Below are positions 54,859 to 64,000 of a stretch of 64,000 bases of DNA, piece by piece. Position 1 is the stretch's first letter, and every line of letters begins with the position of its first letter. The notes under the pieces are model-generated. The model worked only from the letters and a program-made list of their open reading frames with translations, did not search any database and had not been told where the DNA came from. Source of the stretch: Erythroxylum novogranatense (taxonomy: Eukaryota; Streptophyta; Magnoliopsida; Malpighiales; Erythroxylaceae). The position numbers were made by a program, and so were the translations under genes. The stretch covers positions 67,953,824 to 68,017,823 of the forward strand of contig CM057232.1 in assembly GCA_029891385.1 (NCBI GenBank), read 5' to 3'.

Positions 54859-57800
54859 TGTTGGACCCCGAACTTTTGATGATAATTAGAAATATAACAA
54901 TGAATATTAATGATAAAGAAATTGGTGAGACAATTTATGAATTTAAGAAAATTTGCTGAAATTAAGAAAATTTTATGAGAAAAGAATTGTTTAGTTTAGA
55001 GGACTTTGATATTTGAATGAATTTATATGGATTATGAGAGGAAAGTGGATGAGTTGACTGAAATGAAGCTAAATAGCAAGAATTAGAAAGAAAAAGTGTG
55101 AAAATTTGAAGGATTTAGAAAGTTTGACTTTTTGGAGAGAGAATGTTTGACTTTGAGAGTTGACTTATGATTTAGGCAAAATTTGATAAAATGGTCTTCT
55201 GGAAACTTGTAGGTTATGTTAAGAGATTTTTGTGGACATAAAGTTTGTAATTTTTCGATATCGGGAGTGAAAGTTATGATCAGTCAAAGTTTATGTTTGA
55301 TCGGGTTTGACTTTTATATTGGTTGGAACTTTGACTGAGAAATTAACCTAGTTAGAGGTTAATTGAGCTTTGATGTTTTTCATGAAAATTGAAGGATTTG
55401 TTTTGATCTTTATTTCGATATAAAGTATGAAATTTTTCGATCTCGGAATATTAAGTATGATTTTTACAAGTTTGTATAGAGGATAGTATCTTTGACCGGA
55501 AAATGGACTCCCGTAGGAGTCGAATTGAGTTTTATGTCCTTCGTGAAAGATGTAGAGCTTTCTTTAAGATTTCTATAGAGACTAAGTTTGTCAAAATTGG
55601 AGTTCGGGATTAAGAGTTATGAATTTCGGAAGTTTTTGATAATAAGTGGAAAAAAAAAAAATTAAGCATCCCGTCACTACGGCGACGCATCGCCGTAGCG
55701 ATGCGAGCTTTCAGCTCGCATCACCAGGACGACGCGTCGCCCTGGTGATGCAAGCGTTTTCCTTGCCCGAAACGACGCCGTTTTGCTCCCTGATTTCTTG
55801 ACTTTCTTTCTCCAATCCGACATTTGTTTACCGTTTTGTTCATATCTTTTCCGTTCGACATCCGATTGAGTTGATTCTTTTTGCGTTGGATTCCTAAGAC
55901 AATTCCCTACATCCTCATAGACATTTGTGAACTTTTGAGATTAAATTAATGGTGATTAATTTAATCAAAATGAGTCGGGAAATTTTCCGAGCATGATTCA
56001 GTGTTTTGTGAAATTCGGGATCTGTAGAGATCCGATTGAAGCGATTCTTGAGGCGAAATAAAGATAAGACAAGGGGCTACAAATCATATGAAGACATGAA
56101 ATGTCAATTTTTCCCTTAGGACTTTTAATTTTTGAATTTAAGTTCGGATTGGGGTGTAATTTTTGGATTGGGAACACCTGTGAGTAATTCGAGTATAACT
56201 TTTGATCTGGGAATCAAAATGAGACGATTCTTGTTTTGAATTAAACTAGAGACATAAGGATACAATTGTTATGAAGACATTGAGTTTCAATTCTGGGATT
56301 AAGAATGTGAATTTTGGGACTGAAATAATCGTACATAAGAAATATGTTAGAATATGGATTTTCCCGCACTGTTTCGCACATAACTTTTGATGTAGTGCTC
56401 GGAATTGAGCGCGGTCAGTGGCGTTGGATTCGTATGAGTGAGAGGAACATTTCTCAAGAAGGAAGTTTTGACAAATTCCTTCAAATAAATAGTGCGAATC
56501 AAACCGCAAGTAAGCGTAACTTTAAGTTTTAAATGAAGGACAATTTGGTCATTTGACCATCAATTAATGAAACACATGGTAGAGATGTCGTTTTGGCTTA
56601 TTAAAAGCCACGGAAGTGGCTGGAGAAGTCTGGAAAATTTTAGAAGAAAGAAGAAGAAATAAGAAGAGAGAGTTTCGGGTGTGAGAAAACGAAAGAGAGA
56701 AAAGAGAGAGAAATCTAGTTTTCGGAAGTTTAAGAGTTTTAAAACTTGTTTTGAGTAGATTTCATGGAAGAAGGATGAAAGAAGGTGGAAACTCCCTCTA
56801 AGGCTCTGGAAATCCGAAGTTTGAAGGAGAAATAGGTAAGGAAAAAAATTTGGATTTTGAGTTTTGGTTAAGTTTTTGGTTTAGAATCATTAAAAATGAT
56901 GTGGGTTTACTACTTCCATGATCAATTTTAGAGAATACATGTTGAAATCGATTTAATTTTGGGGAAAAATTTAATCGGGATTATGCCCAATTTTAGAAGT
57001 TGGGGTTTTTGAAAATTTATGGCTTAGAATTATAGAAAATATGATGAATTGATGATATATGAAATCAATTTCGTAGAATTTGTATTTTATGGTATTGAAT
57101 TGGGATAAATTGGTTTAGGCCAATTTTAAGATTTGGGGATTTTTGAAATTGAGGATTTAAATAGTTTGGAATTAATGTGAATTGATGAATTGTGAGATTA
57201 ATTTTGAAGAAATTATGTTTTATGAGATTGAATTTGGGTGTATTGGTTTAGGCCAATTTTGAAAATTGGGGATTTTCAAAATTGGAGATTGAAATAGCTT
57301 GGAATTATGATAGTTATGTTTTTCCTATGGTTGAGTTTGAGAATTATGCAAATTATGATGATGAATTTGGATGTTATTGGCTTAGAATTTTAAATTGAAG
57401 AAAGAAGAAGGAATTTGGAGAATTGACTATTTGGACAAGCTTAGCGTCATTTCGAGGTGGGTAGCATATTTATATTTTGATTTATAAGTTAAATATTACT
57501 TTTCAAAATTTGAGAAAATGAAAGAAAAGATTTTCGTACTTTGTTTATTTACGAATGATTTTGGAAAATTATTACAAGCGTAAATTCATTGCTTTAAATG
57601 ATTTGATAAACTGATAGAAATTCTGAAAAATGCATTTGTTGTGTATGCATTGAATGATTTGATTTCTGAAATTTGAATTCGAGTGATGAATTGATCAAAT
57701 TGTATGCTTTATGTGAATGTGTGAAAAATTAAGAAATTGAAAAGTGCCTTCGGGAAATCCGACTTTTCGTTTTCGATTATGTGTTATGTGGGTTTGGTAG

Positions 57801-59331
57801 GTCCCTTGGTGAGTCAGCGCTGTCTCTATGTGTATAGCCTTCTCCAGGCTGCCCGCTAGTGGCACGGAGCTCCGATTTCGGACTCCCTCACGACTACACT
57901 GGACCGCAATGCGGGAAAGTGTAGTACGTTCGTTTCACGATCGCACCTGGACCGCTATCTTGATCGCATGCGAAGACGCTCTGCTGGACCTAGCAGCACC
58001 ATTCGATATGTTATGTGTTTTGATTTGTTTCTATGTTCTGCATTCTTGTTTATAAAGTGAGAAATGAAAATTGAAATTATGTGGCATTCATATTTATGAA
58101 GAATTGAGAATTTTGAAAATGAGAAAATGAGATTTTTATGAGAAGTTTGGGAAAATTGGAAAGAGTTTGAGAGAAATATTCCAAAGTTAAAAGTTTGAAA
58201 TATTAACCCTTTTGGCAAAAAGTTTATAAAGAAATGTTTTCTGCTTATTTATCAGTTTATAAATGTGTTATCCACGAGCTTTCTAGCTCACCCCCTTTCA
58301 TCCCCATCTCCGTGTTTGACGGGAGATCGGATGAAAGAATGTGAAGACATCGATTTAACATATGTGTCGCTTAGATTTTGTGTATTTTGGATTTTGAGTA
58401 TGGATCTGTTTGTGGTTTAAGAAAGGTTTGAAAGAAAATGTATTTGTGTATAAAGTTAAGTATTGTGAATGATTGTGAAATTTGTATAGGAAATTATGGA
58501 GAATTTGAGAACATATTGTATGGTTGATTTGGGAATTTGTATAAATTTGAGATATATATTGATTTTGAATTATGAGATTGGTATATTGATTTGAGAAATA
58601 TGGAAGTATTAGTTTTAGGTTTGTGTTTACTGCTGGTGTTGGGATTCCGACGGAGAGTCCGATGGTTCGATATTACGATTAGGGATTATAGAAGTGTATT
58701 TTGCCTTTGCAGAAATTTTGGGTTAGGATAAAGGCGTATTATCTTTGAAATTTTAGTAAAAATTTGGATAAAAGTGAGATTTTGGATGTGTATAAGTGTA
58801 TATAAGAGTTTGAGAAATTTGAGATTGGTATGGATTTATATCAGATTATGTACGACTGTATGCATTTAAGATGATTGGTATATGATTGAGTCACGAGAAA
58901 AGAAATGAGAATAAAAAAAGAAAGAAAAAAAATTCATAACGGATTTTGGAACATTCTTAGGATTCCCAACGCGATCATGTTCATTCAATAAGTTTTCTTT
59001 GATTATTGTTTCCGGATGTCGGATGTGTCTGCTTTGATTTCGTTTCGCTTTGCAATCTGTTCGTTTGATTCGATTCGTTCTTACTTCCGCTTGCTTTTGC
59101 TTCCGCTTATTACTTTTCGATTTGTTTCGATTAAACTTACTCGATTCGTTTAGCTATTTTCGCTTCGCATTAACTTTGCATTTGTTTCGAGTGTGCGCTT
59201 CGTTTTCGATTCTTATGCTTTGTTTTCCGTTTCGTTTTCCTTTCTGGTTATGTAGTTAGGTTCCGGTAACGGGATCCAACATTTAGATAAGGATAGTGTG
59301 CAGTGTATGTAGTTGGGTCTCGGTCCCAACA
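54859..59331 (+). repeat. Element C 5' LTR
   Basis: TGTTGG...CCAACA ends. In order: several degenerate blocks of about 130-150 bp (55,145-56,500), hairpin array (55,677-55,751), purine-rich leader (about 56,640-56,760), donor-like AATAGGTAAGG at 56,831-56,841, GAGGTGGGTAGC at 57,454-57,465, the AGCTCACCCCCTTTCATCCCC block near 58,275, and a duplicated terminal sequence (about 59,255-59,331). No coding signal. Confidence 0.92.
55677..55751. repeat. Three consecutive hairpins in C 5' LTR
   Basis: Stem one: CTACGGCGA with TCGCCGTAG, 55,677-55,698, 4-base loop. Stem two: GATGCGAGCT with AGCTCGCATC, 55,700-55,722, 3-base loop. Stem three: a palindrome of about 34 bp, 55,718-55,751, with outer arms GCATCACCAGG and CCTGGTGATGC, core CGACGCGTCG, and one mismatched pair. 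The patch is the only GC-rich part of this LTR. Confidence 0.88.
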
Positions 59332-59335
59332 TTTA

Positions 59336-59349
59336 TGGTATCAGAGCCC
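59336..59349 (+). other. Primer-binding site of element C
   Basis: TGGTATCAGAGCCC begins four bases after the LTR end and is complementary to the initiator Met-tRNA 3' end. Confidence 0.92.
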
Positions 59350-59926
59350 AGTAATATGATCTTACTTGGGCGTATGAGTATGAATAAGGAATTGATACGA
59401 GTTTGTAAAGATAAAAGTGAATTTGTGAGAGTGTGCTAGGTGGTCATTTGATTTTGATGAAAGAAATATGATGGTCTTTAGGAATTTGAAATTGATGTGC
59501 ATGACTATTTGACGAATTCAAATGATTGGTTTGATTTGAGTGTTAAGAATATGTTTGATTTTCGGAATGTGTTGAGGAAATTAAGATTAGAACTTCTTGA
59601 GAAATTGTGATGAATTGATATAGATGAAAGAATGATGACATAATGATGATTCAACCATATTAGGGTTCCTTAAGAAATGGACCATTAATTTGTGCCCATA
59701 TATGAAGAAATAATGAGTTATAGATATAGTGTTTTGATATGATATGAGTGATATATGATTTAAGGAAGTGAACATTTGAAGAGATTGAGAATATGTATGA
59801 AGAGTAAAAAGTGATGAAAAGAAATTGATTATGAGTTGTGGAAAGAAATTAGTAAGAAAGTGCTTGATGATCATTGTTTAGAAAGAAATTTATCAAGAAT
59901 GAGTTACTTGGAGTTTAAGTAAGAGT
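59350..59926 (+). other. Element C interior, non-coding
   Basis: About 580 bp of AT-rich sequence. I see no gag or pol motif on either strand; the longest open frame, 95 codons on the minus strand, has no recognisable domain. Confidence 0.75.
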
Positions 59927-59963
59927 GAATTTCGAGGACTAAATTCTTTTAAGAGGGGAGAAA
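59927..59963 (+). other. 3' hairpin and polypurine tract of element C
   Basis: GAATTTCGAGGACTAAATTC, an imperfect stem, is followed by AAGAGGGGAGAAA directly before the 3' LTR. The arrangement is the same as in A and B. Confidence 0.82.
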
Positions 59964-62900
59964 TGTTGGACCCCGAACTTTTGATGATAATTAGAAATAT
60001 AACAATGAATATTAATGATAAAGAAATTGGTGAGACAATTTATGAATTTAAGAAAATTTGCTGAAATTAAGAAAATTTTATGAGAAAAGAATTGTTTAGT
60101 TTAGAGGACTTTGATATTTGAATGAATTTATATGGATTATGAGAGGAAAGTGGATGAGTTGACTGAAATGAAGCTAAATAGCAAGAATTAGAAAGAAAAA
60201 GTGTGAAAATTTGAAGGATTTAGAAAGTTTGACTTTTTGGAGAGAGAATATTTGACTTTGAGAGTTGACTTATGATTTAGGCAAAATTTGATAAAATGGT
60301 CTTCTGGAAACTTGTAGGTTATGTTAAGAGATTTTTGTGGACATAAAGTTTGTAATTTTTCGATATCGGGAGTGAAAGTTATGATCAGTCAAAGTTTATG
60401 TTTGATCGGGTTTGACTTTTATATTGGTTGGAACTTTGACTGAGAAATTAACCTAGTTAGAGGTTAATTGAGCTTTGATGTTTTTCATGAAAATTGAAGG
60501 ATTTGTTTTGATCTTTATTTCGATATAAAGTATGAAATTTTTCGATCTCGAATATTAAGTATGATTTTTACAAGTTTGTATAGAGGATAGTATCTTTGAC
60601 GGAAAATGGACTCCCGTAGGAGTCGAATTGAGTTTTATGTCCTTCGTGAAAGATGTAGAGATTTCTTTAAGCTTTCTATAGAGACTAAGTTTGTCAAAAT
60701 TGGAGTTCGGGATTAAGAGTTATGAATTTCGGAAGTTTTTGATAATAAGTGGAAAAAAATAAAAAAATTTAAGCATCCATCACTACTGCGACGATCGCCG
60801 TAGCGACGGCGAAGTTCAACCGCCGTCACTCTGGCGACGCATCGCCGTAGCGATCGAAGCTTTCAGCTTCGCATCACCAGGGCGACGCGTCGCCTCGGTG
60901 ATGCAAGCGTTTTCCTTGCCCAAACGACGCCGCTTTTGCTCCCTCGATTTCTTGACTTTCTTTCTCCAATCCGACATTTGTTTACCGTTTTGTTCATATC
61001 TTTTCCGTTCGACATCCGATTGAGTTGATTCTTTTTGCGTTGGATTCCTAAGACAATTCCCTACATCCTCATAGACATTTGTGAACTTTTCAGATTAAAT
61101 TAATGGTGATTAATTTAATCAAAGTGAGTCGGGAAATTTTCCGAGCATGATTCAGTGTTTTGTGAAATTCGGGATCTGTAAAGATCCGATTGAAGCGATT
61201 CTTGAGGCAAAATAAAGATAAGACAAGGGGCTACAAATCATATGAAAACATGAAATGTCAATTTTGCCCTTAGGACTTTTAATTTTTGAATTTAAGTTCG
61301 GATTGGGGTGTAATTTTTGGATTGGGAACACCTGTGAGTAATTTGAGTATAACTTTTGATCTGGGAATCGAAATGAGACGATTCTTGTTTTGAATTAAAC
61401 TAGAGACATAAGGATACAATTGTTATGAAGACATTGAGTTTCAATTCTGGGATTAAGAATGTGAATTTTGGGACTGAAATAATCGTACATAAGAAATGTG
61501 TTAGAATATGGATTTTCCCGCACTGTTTCGCACATAACTTTTTATGTAGTGCTTGGAATTGAGCGCGGTCAGTGGCGTTGGATTTGTATGAGTGAGAGGA
61601 ACATTTCTCAAGAAGGAAGTTTTGACAAATTCCTTCAAATCGATAGTGCGAATCAAACCGCAAGTAAGCGTAACTTTAAGTTTTAAATGAAGGACAATTT
61701 GGTCACTTGACCATCAATTAATGAAACACATGGTAGAGATGTCGTTTTGGCTTATTAAAAGCCATGGAAGTGGCTGGAGAAGTCTGGAAAATTTTAGAAG
61801 AAAGAAGAAGAAATAAGAAGAGAGTTTGGTGTGAGAAAGCGAAAGAGAGAAAAGAGAGAAAATCTAGTTTTCTAAGTTTAAGAGTTTTAAAACTTGTTTG
61901 AGTAGATTTCATGGAAGAAGGATGAAAGAAGGTGGAAACTCCTCTAAGGCTCTGGAAATCCAAGTTTGAAGGAGAAATAGGTAAGGAAAAAATTTGGATT
62001 TTGAGTTTTGGTTAAGGTTTTGGTTTAGAATCATTAAAAATGATGTGGGTTTACTACTTCCATGATCAATTTTAGAGAATACATGTTGAAATCGATTTAA
62101 TTTTGGGAAAAATTTAATCGGGATTATGCCCAATTTTAGAAGTTGGGGTTTTGAAAATTTATGGCTTAGAATTATAGAAAGTATGATGAATTGATGATAT
62201 ATGAAATCAATTTCGTAGAATTTGTATTTTATGGTATTGAATTGGGATAAATTGGTTTAGGCCAATTTTAAGATTTGGGGATTTTGAAATTGAGGATTTA
62301 AATAGTTTGGAATTAATGTGAATTGATGAATTGTGAGATTAATTTTGAAGAAATTATGTTTTATGAGATTGAATTTGGGTGTATTGGTTTAGGCCAATTT
62401 TGAAAATTGGGAATTTTCAAAATTGGAGATTGAAATAGCTTGGAATTATGATAGTTATGTTTTTCCTATGGTTGAGTTTGAGAATTATGCAAATTATGAT
62501 GATGAATTTGGATGTTATTGGCTTAGGAATTTTAAATTGAAGAAAGAAGAAGGAATTTGGAGAATTGACTATTTGGACAAGCTTCTAGCGTCATTTAAAG
62601 GGTAGCATATTTATATTTTGATTTATAAGTTAAATATTACTTTTTGAAAATTTGAGAAAATGAAAGAAAAGATTTTCGTACTTTGTTTATTTCTGAATGA
62701 TTTTTGGAAAATTATTACAAGCGTAAATTCATTGCTTTAAATGATTTGATAAACTGATAGAAATTCTGAAAAATGCATTTGTTGTGTATGCATTGAATGA
62801 TTTGATTTCTGAAATTTGAATTCGAGTGATGAATTGATCAAATTGTATGCTTTATGTGAATGTGTGGAAAATTAAGAAATTGAAAAGTGCCTTCGGGAAA

Positions 62901-64000
62901 TCCGACTTTTCGTTTTCGATTATGTGTTATGTGGGTTTGGTAGGTTCCTTGGTGAGTCGTCATGTCTCTATGTGTATAGCCTTCTCCAGTGCTGCCCGCT
63001 AGTGGGCACGGAGTCGATTTTCGACTCCTTCACGGCCATACTAGACCGCAATGCGGAAAGTGTAGTACGTTTCGTTCACGATCGCACAGACCGCTTATGG
63101 ATCTGATCGCAAGACGATCGTCTATTGGACTAGCTGGACCATTCGATATGTTATGTGTTTTGATTTGTTTCTATGTTCGCATTCTTGTTTATAAAGTGAG
63201 AAATGAAAATTGAAATTATGTGGCATTCATATTTATGAAGAATTGAGAATTTTGAAAAATGAGAAAATGAGATTTTTATGAGAAGTTTGGGAAAATTGGA
63301 AAGAGTTTGAGAGAAATATTCCAAAGTTAAAAGTTTGAAATATTAGCCCTTTTGGCAAAAAGTTTATAAAGAAATGTTTTCTGCTTATTTATCAGTTTAT
63401 AAATGTGTTATCCACGAGCTTTCGAGCTCACTTCCCTTTCATCCCCATCTCCGTGTTTGACGGAGATCGGATGAAAGAATGTGAAGACATCGGTTTACAT
63501 ATGTGTCAGTTAGATTTTGTGTATTTTGGATTTTGAGTATGGATCTGTTTGTGGTTTAAGAAAGGTTTGAAAGAAAATGTATTTGTGTATAAAGTTAAGT
63601 ATTGTGAATGATTGTGAAATTTGTATAGGAAATTATGGAGAATTTGAGAACATATTGTATGGTTGATTTGGGAATTTGTATAAATTTGAGATATATATTG
63701 ATTTTGAATTATGAGATTGGTATATTGATTTGAGAAATATGGAAGTATTAGTTTTAGGTTTGTGTTTCTGCTGGTGTTGGGATTCCGGACGGGAGAGTCC
63801 GATGGTTCTGATATTCTGATTAGGGATTATAGAAGTGTATTTTGCCTTTGCAGGAAATTTTGGGTTAGGATAAAGGCGTAGTTATCTTTTGAAATTTTGG
63901 TAAAAAATTTTGGATAAAAGTGAGATTTTGGATGTGTATAAGTGTATATAAGAGTTTGAGAAATTTGAGATTGGTATGGATTTATATCAGATTATGTACG
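59964..64000 (+). repeat. Element C 3' LTR, truncated by window end
   Basis: Starts TGTTGGACCCC and is collinear with the 5' LTR up to the window edge (equivalent to about 58,855 in the 5' copy). About 480 bp are missing. The two are very similar outside the hairpin array and a few CCG/CAGG-rich spots such as the segment near 63,000-63,150. Confidence 0.93.
60784..60908. repeat. Expanded hairpin array in C 3' LTR
   Basis: Compared with the 5' LTR this array is about 50 bp longer, with an extra GACGGCG...CGCCGTC stem near 60,804-60,828 between the first and second hairpins. The terminal palindrome keeps the GGCGACGCGTCGCC core, here with the base that is mismatched in the 5' copy now paired. 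Confidence 0.82.

Larger units (their letters stand above)
54859..64000 (+). mobile_element. Element C: giant-LTR, tiny-interior retroelement (right end outside window)
   Basis: Left LTR 54,859-59,331 (4,473 bp), interior 59,332-59,963 (632 bp), and a right LTR from 59,964 that is cut by the window end after 4,037 bp. Primer site and polypurine tract are both present, so the basic replication signals are kept while all coding sequence is gone. Expected full length is near 9.6 kb, more than 90 percent of it LTR. Confidence 0.92.

Overview
This window is a block of eukaryotic, almost certainly flowering-plant (dicot-like, AT-rich) heterochromatic DNA made nearly entirely of LTR retrotransposons inserted into one another. 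No cellular gene, bacterial operon, tRNA, rRNA or CRISPR array is visible. The plant assignment rests on long LTRs followed by initiator-Met-tRNA primer sites (TGGTATCAGAGC), an Athila-type Ty3/gypsy element with the TGGCGCCGTTGCCGGGGA primer site, and plant-type Ty1/copia gag-pol. No reading frame here looks like an intact autonomous polyprotein; every pol region carries stops or frameshifts.

Layout. 1-728: LTR fragment (family H), cut by a decayed copia element (K, 735-about 5,300). 5,700-6,850: minus-strand remains of an Athila-type integrase. 6,970-16,384: a solo LTR (S, target duplication GCAAA) split by the complete gypsy-like element A (8,441-16,358, duplication ATTTT). 16,883-25,546: complete element B (duplication TGGTT). 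25,663-43,190: element E, whose 4.56-kb 5' LTR is split by the complete Athila element F (29,623-40,015, duplication ATGTG); the E interior follows F and is cut off at its 3' end. 43,195-49,717: minus-strand LTR pieces (I, H, G). 49,723-54,858: copia element D on the minus strand, with its leader interrupted by element C (54,859 to the window end), which has 4.47-kb LTRs around an interior of only 632 bp.

How the parts relate. A, B and E are relatives: their LTRs begin TGTAACATCCC or TGTTACATCCC, carry similar exon-like blocks, and end GCTACA. B and E, and in part A, share a degraded interior without usable coding sequence. They therefore look like parasites of an autonomous gypsy element not seen here. 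F and D retain most domains of a working element and were probably active more recently, but are broken mostly by stops of the kind produced by C-to-T change.

The most unusual signal is a short array of palindromic motifs inside nearly every LTR family. B and F, from different gypsy lineages, share a CGTCGCGGCGA-like motif about every 24 bp. G carries ATAAGTCGACTTAT-like motifs about every 21 bp. C carries consecutive hairpins, and H and E have their own versions. Copy number differs between the two LTRs of one insertion. A second shared signal is a set of exon-like blocks with splice-site sequences inside the long LTRs. Many differences between paired LTRs are short indels clustered at CCG/CCGG/CAGG sites, so some frameshifts may be base-calling errors rather than biology.
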